A stretch of DNA of 64,000 bases from Dermatophagoides farinae. Its lineage: Eukaryota > Arthropoda > Arachnida > Sarcoptiformes > Pyroglyphidae. Positions within the stretch are counted from its first letter, which is position 1; the number at the start of each line of letters is the position of its first letter. A model generated the notes under the pieces. The model saw nothing but the letters and a program-made list of their open reading frames with translations, was not told the origin of the DNA and ran no database searches. Below, piece by piece: positions 32,728 to 47,100 of this stretch. The DNA lies in contig NC_134680.1 of assembly GCF_024713945.1 (NCBI RefSeq), forward strand, positions 3,186,001 through 3,250,000. Reading direction: 5' to 3'. A program made the position numbers and the translations under genes.

Positions 32728-35173
32728 TCAAGTCTTTTTTAGTCCACATCAACAGAGTATGGAGTTATCTCCAAAATCATCTTGGTTTATTATGGTTTTT
32801 TACATTGAATTTGGTACAAACACACACAAACATACACATATAGCTAATCAAATAAATTGAATAATTCATCGAAAAATTATATCCACATGTTTTTTTTTGT
32901 GGTAATTATTAATTCCTTTAGTTTTTGGAATGGAATTTTTTGCCCGTATCTCATTATGAACTGAATAAGTTGGTACAAAACATTCATATACACCTATTCC
33001 CATTCGATACGAATCCCAATGGAAAAATCCGTAAATAGAATTCAGTGGAATAAAATAAAATATGCATTGACTAAATGAAATTATTGCCCATAATTATCAT
33101 CATCATAATGGAGAAAAAAAACAAATGTTTGTTTTTTTCTTCTTTGATACTAATTAATGACATATACAGGGTGTCATTTTGACATCTTTTTTTTCTTATT
33201 CTATTTTTCATCTCAATGTTTTGTTCATGGTTGATTTGTCTGAAAGAATCCACAGAATCCGGCCATCCATAAGTACATGATAATATTATATATTAATAAT
33301 ATTGATTCCATCAGAAATGTTGGATTCATCCATTCATCATCATCAGGGCCATAGGGAGAATTTTTCTTGATGGTGGAATAGTTAGTTGTGGTGGTAATGT
33401 TGTTATAAAAGACAAGACAAATGAATTAATAAAGAATGAAAAGGAAAAAAAACAATTTAGAAACTTTTTTTTCGAAAACTAAAATTTTTCTTCATGAAGA
33501 AAAATTATTATTACACACTGTGCTTGTGTTGGTTGTTTGGAGAGGGACAGAGCGAGAAAATAATGTTATTTTTTTCAATTTTCCGGTTGGTTTGCTTTTT
33601 TTTTCTTTTTTATATTTATTTGATTCTTCGACCACCAAATCATAAAAAAAACTTGATATATTCACGACGGGACAATCGAACCGGATGGTGAAAATATCGT
33701 TGCCTTGCGTTGTTATTATCCAAACATTGGCATCATTTTTTTTCTAACTGATGATGATGAAAATTTATTTTGGTAGTTCGACCAAAACGATAGCTAAGAA
33801 CAGAAAAAGAACAAGAAAAAAAAAGAAGAGGAAGAAGAAATTTTTCACATTTGACGTTGATGAATTTATGATGACTATAGAACAACGACAACGGCTACTA
33901 AATCATAACAATAGCACATAACACATCAACGACTTTGAGAAAATTGTTTTGAAATCACTATTCGTTAAAAAACTTTTTCTTACTACCCCTTGTTGTTGTT
34001 GTTGTTGTTGTTGGACACAACAAGGAGATCTGAAATTGAATTAGAACAAAGAGAAACGAAAGGCCAAGAATAAGGAATTTATTTATTTTTTTTTTGCAAA
34101 ATTGCATTTCATTATCATCAACAACATCATTAATACACACACACACACACAAGACATAATATACAGCAAATGTGATATAGTATTTACTTTCCTTTTTAGT
34201 TTCTTATTTTCAATGAATGTTGTTGTTGTTGATGATGATGAAATTATTCCAGGTTTCAATCAATAGAGAATAGAGGCGAGGAAATTGTTGTTGTTGTTGT
34301 TTTTTTTTCTTTTTTGACTCTTGATTTATGATAAGGCTTTTATGATACCATGTGTGTGTGTGTGTGAAGAAAAAAAACTTTCGTTTTTTCTTAAGAAAAA
34401 AAAAATTTCAAAGGTTTTCTATTCGTTGCTAATGTGTGAATCAAGCGAATCTAAAATGAAAAACCTGTGATTCATTCATTCATTTATTCCGTCGGTCGTT
34501 TGATTTTTTGTTTAATCGTATTCTGAAAATCTGTTGTGTGCTTTGTAAATGTGTATGTGTGTGTGTTTATTGCATCAATGAATTTATGGAATTTTTTTTA
34601 TTCTACATTTTTTTCCTACATGTTTCTACAAATATATCAAGAAAGAGAGAGAGAACCTAGGGCCCTTAGAAGAAAGGAAAATTTTTCCATTTTTTTCAAG
34701 TGACTGTTGTTGTTATTGTTGTCAATGTATGAAAAGTTTGCTACGGGTTTATAATCATCAAAAAAAAAAATTGAATTCATTCATATGTATATTCGGTGGT
34801 CTACTGTGTGTGTTGTATGTATTTAGATTGTCAAAAAAGCATTTTCATGTTAAATACCACAGTTTTCATGGGTATTTATGATGTCTTGATTTCAAAGAAT
34901 ATATTATATATATAGTTTAAAGATGATGAAGAAGAATGTAAATTAAAATAATGTATATAATTATTTTTTTTTTTTTTTTGCTTTGGCTTGATTGTGCGCA
35001 TCGCATAGGTGAAATTAGTTAAAAAGAATGATGAAGTATAATAATATAATATAATAGTGTCTGCTATAATTAAATATAGAAGTGCGTGTGGGTGTGTATT
35101 GTTGTATATTTAATTGAAAATTTTTAAAAGTGAAATTTTTTTGTTTTGTTTTTTTTTTTTGTTGAAAAAAATA
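32728..35173. other. Convergent spacer between the Cys-rich gene and the igloo-like gene
   Basis: 2.4 kb, very AT-rich, with (GTT)n near 33989-34013, (AC)n near 34135-34151, and (TG)n near 34350-34366. Probably the 3' untranslated regions of both genes. No coding signal was seen beyond microsatellite-derived frames. Confidence 0.5.
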
Positions 35174-38100
35174 CTATGTTTTCTTTTCGAATGTGGTTTC
35201 GGTAGTCATTGTTTTTGATTTACGATTCTGTTGAAATCCACGATATGATGATTGAATTTTTTGTGCTGCACGTTCTACATCCGGATCATTTAGGTCAATT
35301 TCCGCCTGGTTTTTTATTTTTATTTTTATTTTGGTAGAAAAAGAAACAAAGTTTTTTTTCATTATTGTAAACGGCTATAAAAATTTTCTTGGAAAAAAAT
35401 GATATAAAATCATTACTCCTTACTTACTAACGCTTCGTCAATTGCTTTTGACTTGTCATCGTCATCACCATTGCCACCACAATCATTGGAATTAGGTTTT
35501 TTATCGCTACTTGTTTTGGAACTTTGTTGTTGTTGCTGCTGTTCCTTTGATGGCTCAGTTTTATTTTTATTTTTGCTAGCCATAAAAGTTTTAAAACCAG
35601 CCTGTATTTTTACAGCTGCTTTTCCTACCTCTGGATCATTAAGATCAATATCAACCTATATATATTATTATATCATAGGATTGGTGTGTGTGTGTGTTCC
35701 AGAACGGCCATTATTATAGAGAGAAAAAAAATATATTACATTTTATGACAATTGAATTGAAATTGTCTATTTTTACCTCTTCTTCGGCCATTTTATTATT
35801 GTTGTTAGTATTGTTATTATTATTAGTATTGCTGCTAAAAGTAATGGTTTCAGTTATCGTTTGATTGTCGTTTTCATCAATTATTGTTGTCATAGATGTT
35901 GTAGTCGTTTTGTTGACAATTTCTAAACCAAAGAAAATATGTTAAAGTTTTGAGTTCAATTAATACCTTTATCTTATATAAAAAAATGTGAAAATATCTT
36001 GTGAAAAAAAAATAAAATCATATTGATTCTAGTATTGATGGCATTTCATTTCATTTAATTTTCTCTTTTATTTGTGGTAAATTTATTTATTTTTTCCAGG
36101 CAAAATCAAATGAAACCACAAATCAATATCGATATTAAAAGGTAAGAATGGATCGATATGGAAAATGCACCCAAATATTCAATATGTAGGCGGTGTTTGA
36201 TTGCCATCCATTTTTTTTCTTCTATAAGCCCCTACATTTTAACCATTTTCATTCAGTTTTCAATTCAAACCTTTTTAATATAGTAGTGAATATTGTAAAA
36301 TTACCGGCTAACAAAAAAATAAAAAAAAATAGAAATATACGGACAAGGTTCATTTAATTCTATTATCATCATCATCATCATCATCATAATCATGAGCATG
36401 ATAATAATAATAATAATAATAATGAAAATTTGCAGAAAAAAAGCCAGAAAAATATCCAAAAGAGAATATAATGAAAAGTAAAAAAGCCATGAAAAATGTG
36501 GGCCAATTCAATTTTGTGTTCGTATACAGTAGCTATCGGGCTAAATTACCTGGAAATTTTTTTTGTTTATTGTTTATTCGTTATAATTCACATACACTCC
36601 ATCGCATACGTCACACACACACACACACACCCATAACATCATCTTTTATTATGTGCCTTTTTATCTGTTCAGATCTAATCACACATGAGTTTCTTTTTTT
36701 TTGTTTGGATGAAACAACAAACATGAAATGGTTTAATTTTTTTTTGTTCAAATGATTGTCGGAAATCATATTCTTTGTTTGTTTGTTCATTAATAATAAT
36801 TAGGTTTTATTCTATATTCCAAAAAAAATAAATAAGAGAGGAAGTTGTTATATAAGATATGGTAGTTTTAATGTCGACAAACGTTAGAAAAACAAATTTC
36901 CATCATGATTCATGATTCAGCTTTTTTTGTCATCATTATGTTTTAATCAAGGAAAATGGAATTTGGACTCGAAACATCAACAACAAGAATAATTCAAGAA
37001 AAAAAAATCCTATCTATGTTTGTGTATGTATGTAAAAAAATGGCCACACAAAAACAATGGCTAATAAGACATCTACAACGCAAATAGAACAAAAAACAAA
37101 TGATGACGATGATTATTGTATTTTTTTCTTTCTACCATAGTCAGTTTTAATCATTCATAAGAAGAAAAAAATAGGAATAAAAATTCAAATGACATGATAG
37201 AATATATGAATTGTGAATCTTCATTTGACAGTTAGTACTAAGAGCTAAAAAATATATAAAAATAACGCCCAAATATTGAATGTTGAGAAACAACTTAATG
37301 ACTGAATGAATGACAATGATATTATCGATTAAGGTTATCGCTATTCATGCATGTAAAATACAGTGACCATGGTCATGCTTTTGATTATTATTTGATTAGA
37401 TTAGATTATAATTCTCATCAATCGAACAATAAAAAACAACAATTATCAATGATTATTCGATTGTCATTTAATAATTGATCACAATATACAAAAAACAAAT
37501 GTATGTTTTGTTTCGTTTCGTTTCGTTTTTTTTTTGGAAATGAATATTATAATATTAAGGGATTCTTTCTTTCTCTCTCCGCTCATCATTGTCATTGTCG
37601 TTAATATTCGATGAAATGGAAAAATTATACGAAAAGCAAGCAGAATTAAAGACTATAATAATAATAAATGATGATTCTAGAATCTAGATTATCATTTGTT
37701 TGTATTGCTGCATACATTCAGTATTTATGTATGCATATCAGAATAAAATGATCAAGAATCATACAAAATTCTAACGAAAAACAAAACGTCCAAAATCCAT
37801 TTATATTTAATTCCAAATGATGATGATGACAAAAATGGATCAGATAGCTACACCATATGTGGTGGTGGTGGTATCCGATTGTTGTTGATATTTTGAAATA
37901 AACTTTTTTTTCACCAAAGTGATAAACCAAATGAAAACCCGGAAATGATTTTCACAATAAAACAGAAATGAAAGTCTTCTTTCAACAAACAAAAGTTTAT
38001 GGAATTCACTGGATGATGGAATAAAGAAAAAGAGAAAGAAAAAATAAAAATGTTGAAAAATGCTGTGCATGTGTCGAATATCAGTGAGAGAAAAAAAAAT

Positions 38101-41100
38101 TCGATTTCGGCAAAAATCATAGCTACAAAATTTCAAATTTAAATTTTGAAAAATTCGATTTCGGAGACCAGAAAAAAAAGACAAACAAAAAAATGTTAAA
38201 TTCAATTTCAAATAAAAAGGAATTGTTCATTACAAAAATATGTAAAAGTAAAAATACTATGAAAAAGTCTGACAATTGGATAATAATCGAATCGAATGAA
38301 ACAAAAGTATTTTCTTTTGGACGAAACAAAAAATATAAAAAAAAAATTCCATTCTGTCAATGGATTTAAAATAAAAAAAAAAGAAATGCAATGAAGTGAA
38401 GCTAACATTCAAAAAAAACAAAACAAAACAAAAAATTTACCAGATTCTTTAGATGGGCGTGGATGAATGAATGAATGATGGGCGTATTATTATGAGAAAA
38501 AGTGTGCGAAAAGAATGTGTCAAATATTATTTAAAAATTATTATGATTAGAAAATAAAAGAAATGAAATTAATGAAAACAGACATTCATTTTTTTTTTCA
38601 TTCACATCACGCTCGATTCAATTGAATTGCTTTTGTTTTGTTATGGACAATTGAATCAATTTTTTTTCACATTTCAATTTTGAAACAAAAAAAATCCGCA
38701 TTCATTCATTTTTTTTAAAGACCAAACACACACACACAAAATTCCAAAAAAATTGTGGTCGCTCAAATTCAAAGAAAAAAAAAACAGATGATTCCTAGTG
38801 AGTTTTTGGCCTTCATTGGAGAAACATAAAGATACAAAAACTCGCAATGCTGGGAATCATCATCATCATCATCATCATCATAATGATGATCACGATGGTC
38901 GCAAAGAAACAAAAAAAAAATTAATGGAAATTTTCAAATGGAAAAAAAATTTGTCCAATTTGTTTTCCTCTTCTTTTTTGTCTAAGAAAAAATTCCCAAT
39001 AGTGACATAGCCAGATATGAAAAAAAAATTTAAAAGAAAAACCATTTATAAATGATTCTTTGTGCAACAAGATTGTGGCCAAAAATCGAAACAAGATGTT
39101 TCCTTGGACCAGAAAGTAACAAGACAATTTTTTTTGTTATTGTTTTTTTTTGTTTACTTTGTCGCTGTTGTTGTTGTTGTTGTAATTTTTTTTCGTGTTG
39201 TATATCTAGAAAATTTTGTTTATACTATATGTTTCTGTTTCATTTTGCAACTTATAATTTACCACTTATGGCAATTCTGCAAATAACAATATTGATATGA
39301 CAAAAAAAAACGTTGTTGTATTTACTTGATGGTTTGTAGTTATCACACTCGTTGTTGTTGTCGTTGTCGTTTTTGTTGCCACTTGATTGTGTAAGAAGCA
39401 GAAAAAAATGGAATTTTTAATAAATTTTTTAAAACACATAAAACATTAAAGTACAATCGCTATGATGCAACACCGTAATGTTAGTTGCCGTGAATATGGA
39501 GTTCAGTTTTTAACCAAAAAAAAAAACACGTTGATTAGACACGTTGATAGTGTTTGTATGTTTTAATTAAGACGTATGGCACACACTCAATTGAAAACGA
39601 GAATTTTTTTTCATCTTTATTTTCCAAATATGTATAATCAGATTATGAAAATGAAAAAAAAGAAGAAAATGAATCTTTTAAAACTACCACCGTCATCGAC
39701 AAAACGCAACGACAGAATGAATGTAAAATGGAAAGAATTTTTATTCATTCAAAAAATTCTTGACTACATTATATATTGATGATGGTTATATATAGGCTTC
39801 TTCTTCTTTTTTTTTCTTTAGCAGAATACAAAAGGAAAAGCAAAAAAAAAAGAAAAAAAATCAGATAACCATAGATAGTGAATATCTGGCAATTGCGCAT
39901 TTTGTAAAATATAATAGTTTAGTTTTGTAAATAGGAAAATATTCAGGCTACAATCCATATATATATATTACACAACATATTCAAGTCTCGTTCACTGTAG
40001 TGTGATAATTTTTTTGAATGTTTTTAACATTCACAGATCGAATATAATAAGAGACACACACACACATTCATTCAATTAAGCATTCTGGTCACTCGAAACA
40101 ACCAGGTTGACAACTAAAGAAAAAAAAATAACGTTTGACTGATACTAGAAAAAGCTCTTTTTTCTGTCATAAAACTTTGAGATCAGGTGATGGGTTGATT
40201 TTTCTATGACAGGAAGGACTATGTGTCTTTGATATTTTGAATCAATTTTTTCTATTGTTTGTTTTACCTGTCAAATGTATTTTTTCTGTTTTTTTTATTG
40301 ACATGAAAAATTTAAAAAAAAATGAATAAAAATGAAGTGGTAATTTTAACGAGTGGAAAAAAAATGTAGACAGAAAAAAAAGTTGAACATCAAAAAAAAC
40401 AGAAAACAGAAAATCTGGTCTTCTGGGCCTAAAGGATTCACTGTTTTTATGTTTGTTTGCTTGTTTTATTCTCGATCATCCGAACAAAAGGTGAAACATC
40501 TGCCTATCAGATTCTCAACATCTGTATTGTTCAGATCAAAAAAAAAAAATTTTTTTTTTTTGGTTGATATCCACAGATGGAGATCTATATATTAGATTTA
40601 TACGGCAGTCAAGTGTAAAAATTAGAAATTCTGAATCTCACTTGGTATGATGGTGACAATCAGTATAGTCAACTATTCATGCATACAAAAGTCAAATGCT
40701 AAATGAACATTTTTTCTTTTTTACGGAATTGATTGATCTTTGAATTTTCGTGTTCTATATTTTATATGTTTAGGTAGTTAATATATTTATATGCTTTTAC
40801 AAAAGGCGTCAATATCGAATGAGTGTTTGTGTGTGTGTGTAGAGGGTGGTTTGACACATATCAAGATTAATTATCTTTTTTTTTTTTACTGGACAATATG
40901 TTCTATAATCAGTGCGAAAAAAAAAATTATTTCTTTAGTCGTAAAGTCACGCTTTGTATACATGTAATGCAACCGTTTTTATCATCATCATCATCAGTAA
41001 TCTATAGAACAAAATTGATGGAAAATAAATGATGACTTTCACCGATTGAAAAAGATATGAAAGGAAAAGAGAGATGAAGAAGGTGAACCATTAAAATGCA

Positions 41101-41902
41101 ATTTACACTTTATGTTTTGTTGAACATTCTTATTTCATTCAAAAAAAAAATGGTATTTGCTTTTCAATGACAGAAATGTTAGGAACACCGGGGCAATTAA
41201 TTTTAGATTTAAATTTAGAAACAAAAGAATATATAATAAAAAAAAATTACAATATAACATACACACACACACACATCGATTTTTATAGACAATCAGAATT
41301 TGAATAAGATTAAATGCTACAGTAACGTCATCTATGAATGGTGAGTAGAAATATTACAGGAATTTATATTTACTTTTTTGTTCACGATGTTCAGCAGCGA
41401 TAGCTGCCGCTGTTGCTTGTTGTAGATCATTAATCGACATTAATGGTCTTGTACTAGCACGATCATCCATATCATCATTTGGATCTAATTCAAATATGGT
41501 CGATGTTGTTGCTGATGATGGCGGTGGTTGCTGTATATTTGCCAATTGTTTATGAATATATGGACTTGGATGTTTATGATGATGATAAATTGATGTGCAT
41601 GAAGAATGGCCATCATCATCATTATTATCATTGATATCAAAACTCATTATTGATGATGATGAATTCATTATGATTTCATCATCATCATTAGCAATCAATG
41701 TATTGGCTGTACCAATTGTAGCTACATCACTTTTCATTGATTCATTTGGTTCTTTAATGATTGATTTATCATCACCACCAAAACCACCGAAATTATCATT
41801 AATATGATCCGTTTGATTTGTGGATGGACAACCGATATCGGATATTGTTCGTTTATCACCATTATTATTTTGCATCAATTGTGTTGATGTTGTGCATCCC
41901 AT
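35174..41902 (-). CDS. igl: Igloo/neuromodulin-like IQ-motif protein
   Basis: Calmodulin-binding neuronal protein related to Drosophila igloo and vertebrate GAP-43/neurogranin. Four exons on the minus strand: 41374-41902, 35777-35922, 35428-35655 and 35174-35305, total 344 residues, all phases agree. The start MGCTTSTQL gives Gly2/Cys3 for myristoylation and palmitoylation, so membrane-attached. Exon 1 (residues 1-176) is Asn/Asp/Ser-rich. Each of the last two exons begins with an acidic box and IQ motif: VDIDLNDPEVGKAAVKIQAG and AEIDLNDPDVERAAQKIQSS then YRGFQ, ending FEKKT. The repeated DLNDPxVxxAAxKIQ unit on separate exons indicates exon duplication. The first intron is 5.45 kb. The gene is divergent from the RING gene. 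Confidence 0.85.
35923..41373 (-). other. Large first intron of the igloo-like gene
   Basis: 5.45 kb of AT-rich DNA with (ATC)n-(ATA)n at 36364-36423, (CA)n near 36615-36631, (CATCAT)n at 38859-38881 and (GTT)n near 39168-39182. Short frames on both strands are Phe/Leu/Lys-rich products of base bias. No other gene or recognisable regulatory motif was found; a long first intron of a neural gene would be a natural place for enhancers (inference). Confidence 0.6.
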
Positions 41903-43194
41903 TATTACATAAGGATAGAAATTTGTATCACTGAATCGATGAATGGTGATGATGATCAAAACAGTGAAAAAAAATCAGAATAAAGAAAAATCCAATGAAC
42001 TGAAAATGAAACAAACAAGGTGAAATTGAAAAAATTGATCAAAAAATCGAATCGAACGTATTTTGTTTGATCGATTCGAACACTAAAACACCGTGGAGTA
42101 ATAACAGAAAAAAGTGTGTTCTTTTTTTACGTTGTTGTTGTTGTTGTTTGAACACACAAATCTTATTCGATTCTATTTCCACCACGATTCCATTCTTTGG
42201 TTGCTGTGAGCTTCATTTTTTTTTCGTTTTTAGTGATTTGAGTTTTTCTCTTTCGCTTTTCCTGATGGATTTTACATTATTATTCAGTGGTTAGTTATTC
42301 TTATCATCATCATCATCATCGACAACGACGATGATGATGACAAAAACCAATAACTGCAGCGAACCAAAAAAAACAAAAAACAAAACAATTTCCTTTTTGC
42401 GGTAATTTTGGTTTCGGGATTTTCATTGTCGTTGCTGTTGCAATTGGGTGTTTTGTTTATGTGGTCGTTACTCCTATCCATCCGACAAACCAAACCGACC
42501 GACCGAACAACAATAACCGTATATTACAATCAACATTTCATAATTGTTTGTTGATCAATGGTGTATTTTTTTTTTGTTTTCCTTTTTGAATGATGAATAG
42601 TATCATCTGTATTCACAGACAACGAAAAATGACCTTGGAATCGAAAAAAAAATCATACAATAATCCACGATCCAGAATTTCGTCATTGTTGTTATTGGTA
42701 ACCGTCATTCGTTTGTTTCATATATATATTATTACGTATATGAGTAAAGTGTGTGTGTTATATGATTCAAGTTTAATCAATCAAACATTCGAATTCATAA
42801 TTCATATTGCCACAAATGGATAAAAAAAACAACAACGAAAATTCTATACAATAAAATCAATCAATCAATACTTTAGAATAAAGAAATAAAATCAAAGACG
42901 AAAATCTAATCAAATGGTCAAAAAAGATATAAAAAAAATTCACAAATCTCATTCACATAATTAAAACTGAAATTTTAAATAAATTCTTTTCACTGATAAA
43001 AATTTTTTTTGTAAAATTTAAAATTTTCAAATCTCGCGCTTTGTATACTGAATACACACAAACACACACACATAGACACACACACATAGACAAACACAAC
43101 GAGAGATAGACAAATTCAAGCGTTTTGAATCATTTGGCGTCTATTTCCACACAATAAGGAATATAATAACTTGAATGTGTGTTATCCATCCACA

Positions 43195-43239
43195 AACTCA
43201 CACACTAAATCCAACATCATTGAATTTAGTGTGTGAGTT
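43195..43239. repeat. Near-perfect hairpin
   Basis: The arm AACTCACACACTAAAT at 43195-43210 is the exact reverse complement of ATTTAGTGTGTGAGTT at 43224-43239. Inside, one mismatch is followed by three more pairs, leaving a 5-base loop (CATCA). The predicted stem has about 20 positions. It lies about 900 bases before the RING gene start and is not a simple microsatellite. Confidence 0.8.
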
Positions 43240-43437
43240 GAGGATCCATCTATAACAACAACAACATCAACATCCAAAAGAAGAAGAAACACACAAAACG
43301 TTTGTTGTTGTTGTCGTCGTCGTCGTCATCGCGCGTTGCTCACATTTTTTTCTTATTATATTTCTTATTATTTTTTAATATTTCTATTTGCAAAAAAATA
43401 TTCCTTTTTCTTTTTCATCCTCCACATACAAGTCATT

Positions 43438-43460
43438 CTCTCTCTCTCTCTCTCTCTCTC
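43438..43460. repeat. (CT)n microsatellite
   Basis: About 11 CT dinucleotides on the plus strand, that is (GA)n on the other strand, a possible GAGA-factor type site upstream of two divergent genes. Confidence 0.8.
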
Positions 43461-44127
43461 ATCAGCATCATCATCATCAACATTATTATAATTTTGTTGA
43501 AAAAAGTGGATTTTTAGCCTGAATTTTTTTTCATGTGTGTGTGTGTGTGCATGGAATTATTCATTCAATGATCATTGAATTTTTTTTTTTTTTTTTTTTG
43601 GCCATCGAATCATATTTGTTTTGTTTTTTTTTAAACAAGTACATTCTAATCTTTTGTTTTTTTCTTCTTAATTGCGTTTGATTGATTGATTTGATTTGAT
43701 GATTTGCATACAAACGGTTATTTTTGTGTTGGCAAAGAGAACAAAACATTGAATTTTTGATTTTTTTTTGTGAGAAATTCTTTGAAATTTTTTTTTTGTT
43801 TTGTATTTTTATTCTGCTATTGGTATGTGCCATGTATGTGTTTATATGGATGAAATTGGATTCCAATTTAACAAAAAATCGAAATCAACAACAGTTTGAT
43901 ATTCCTAAGATTCGAATGATGATTCACAATTATTATAGATCATATTTCGATTGTGTTCTGATTATTTTTTTTTCTTTTAAATTCGCTTTATTAATTCTAT
44001 TCTTTTCATTTTATTTAGCCTGATACAAAATTCATCATTTTTGGAATTGTGAAAACCTGAAATAACGAATTACGGAACCTTAAATAGGCAAGAGAAAGAC
44101 TGTGAGAGGAAGTGATCAAATTGATTT

Positions 44128-47100
44128 ATGATAATGTTGACGGAAGTAGCCAATATAACGACAAATAAAACTATTGAATCTTCATCAACATCCTCATCAA
44201 CGATAAATAAAATGGAATCGGCTACAATTATGAATCAATCCTCATCATCATCGACAATAAATAATAATTCTACATCATCTCCATTAACATCGGCCGCTGC
44301 TGCTGTAAATGCTACTGGATCATTGATGAATGATACATCTTCATTATCATCATCGTCGATGCTATCGAATCTTGTACCAGGATCTGGGAGATTTTCAAAC
44401 GGTTCGAATATGATGAAAAGTAATCTGATGATGATGAGCGGTGTTGGTGGTCATCACCACCACCAACAACAACATACCAATAATCAAACCGGTGTCGATT
44501 CATTTGATTATAATTCATCTATTTTGTTTGATCAATTATCGACAACATCTAAAAATCTATTTGGACAACCACAATTGCAGCAACAACAACAACAACAACA
44601 ACAATTTGGTCATAATTCAAATCAATCAACTTTCAATATGGTTGGTAATTATTTTCAACAACAACCAACAAATCATCTTTATATGCAACAACAACAACAA
44701 CAACAACAAGTTATGAATAAAATTGTTCAACAACACCCACAACGGACACCAATTGGTTCACCATCATCGAATGGTTCGAAAATAAGGAAAACATCAACAT
44801 CGGTTACATCGACAGCAACAACAACATCTTCATCAACACCATCACAGAATGTGAATAAATCACCATCAAAAACAATGCCAAATCAATCCCCTATTATTGG
44901 AGTTGGTAGTGGTGTTGGAAGTAAAAATGTGTGGAAATCTAATGGTAATCAATCGACAATGACAAATGGCCTATTTCATACGAATCAATCAATATCATGG
45001 CTACAATCAACGCCAAAAGATAGTGATCATATACTTCAACAAATGTTTACTGATCTTCAACAACAGCAACAACAACAACAACGATTTAATACAGCTGTTG
45101 GCGGTAAATTTACCGGTTTAATGGCCAATGGTCATAATGATCATATAATAGTTGATACAAACAATTTTGGCCTTTCAACCACATCAACATCATCATCATC
45201 ATCACCGGCAACAATGCGTGATATTTATAATTCATTTGTTGATACAAACAATTCGAATGATACTATTATTAGTAGTGTTGGTGGTAATAATAGTAATTAT
45301 CAATCAACTATAACAACACCGAATTCAACCGCATCATCATCTTGGACTGGTAGTGGACAACATTGGTCAGATCAACAATCTCATTCTAATACCATAAATA
45401 TACAAATGAATCGACCATCATCAACAACGAATCATAATCAACAGGAATCTAATGGACTATTCAATGTATGGAATGTTGGTAATACAGCTGTTGTTGATTC
45501 AATTAATGAACATTTGAATACAATTCTTGGTCATCAATCTATTAATAACAATAATAATAATAATCATCATCATGTTCATCATACACCGAATGATTCATCC
45601 ATTATATGGTCATCTGATCAATGGTTACGGCAAAAAAACAATAATGTTGATAATCTAATGATGCCAATATTATCATCGACATCATCGTTATATGGTTCGA
45701 TTTCGAATAATAGCAATTCATCGATTTCATCCAATAACAATATCAACAAAGATTCAATATTTAGATCACAACAACAATCAAAATTATTGTTGGATTTTTA
45801 TCACGATAATCTTGAGGTATTTTTTCATTATTTCATTTTTTTACATTCTTTCGTTCTGATTTTGCCTTTTTTCATTTTTCTTAGTATTTCATGAAAGAAG
45901 ATCTACATGTAACGAAAACAATGTTGGATTTTTATATGGAAAATTTTTCACTTCGATCAACGAATATATCAACACCTACAACATCACAGCAATCGAATCC
46001 ATTATCATCAAGTCTTGAAATGGAACAAATCATTTTGAATCGTTTATTGTCACGTAAATCAGATACGAATCCGGCATCCGGTGATTCGATGGATTCTGAT
46101 TGGGATGAATTTGCCAATGTTTATTATGATCTGCAGGAAAATGAACGACGTTTACAATATCTGGATAAAGTATTGATACAATCAAAGTTGGAAGAAATGA
46201 AAAAACTTTATACATTATGGTTTATGAGTGCTATGCAATTATCATCTAATAATTCAATGAATTCTATAAATATTGAATCTGATTCTGGCACAACGAAAAC
46301 AGTTGGATCATCAACAACAACATCATCATCATCATCATTGGAACAAAATAATAACAATAATCAATCAATACAAAATTATCAACAATGTATGGCAAACGTA
46401 CAGGATAAATTGAAACAATTACAAATGGATTTAAAAATGTTACAGCAAGATAGTGGTTTAAAACAATTTCAGATAACCGTATTACGATTACTGAAATATT
46501 ATAGAAAATTATTCAATATGATACCGAAAGAAATTTTATTGAATTTATCAATTATAAATCAATTACAGCATAACAACAACAATAATATTGATGATGATAG
46601 TAAAATATTGAAAAATGCAAAAAATTCGTCAATTAATGATCAAAGTAGTGATGATGATGATGATGATAATAATGATGGTAATAATAGCGATGAAGCATTC
46701 AGCGATGTTGATCAGGAATCTGAATCCAGTCGATCGATCGATTGTATTAGCAGCAGCAATACAACAACAACAACAACAATAGCTGATCAACGAAAACTAC
46801 AACATTCATATCGACAATTTTTAAAACGTGTACGTTGTCTATCGGCCAATCAACAACATTTATTATATTCGAATGATATGGAATTGAAAAAAAGTAAGAA
46901 AAAATTATTATTAGTTGATAATTAATCAATTAATTTTTTTTGCTTGTGTTTATAGATAATCGAAAGAATCGGAAAACAAGTTCAGCTAGTTTGATGGCGA
47001 TAAACAAGAATAATAATAGTAGCAATTCAATGATGAATGGTTGTAAAACTACTATTGGTGGTGGTGGTGGTGTTAGTGGTAATGATGATGATGTTGCTGC

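Larger units (their letters stand above)
41903..44127. other. Divergent upstream region, igloo-like gene and RING gene
   Basis: 2.2 kb shared by two divergent genes. It holds (GTT)n near 42131-42147, (ATC)n near 42304-42319, a CA/TAGACA-rich tract near 43053-43092, (CT)n at 43438-43460, a poly(T) at about 43579-43599, and the near-perfect hairpin at 43195-43239. No coding stretch with conserved character was seen. Confidence 0.5.

Noticed and set aside
34621-34680. GAGA-rich stretch with a CCTAGGGCCC-like palindrome near 34656-34666
   Set aside because: Short and isolated; no partner site or repeat nearby.
37718-38408. Cluster of minus-strand Phe/Leu-rich open frames
   Set aside because: Inside the igloo-like intron; composition reflects A-rich plus-strand DNA; no conserved motif or signal.
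43724-44023. Hydrophobic open frame just before the RING gene
   Set aside because: Phe/Leu runs from poly(T); likely leader or promoter DNA.
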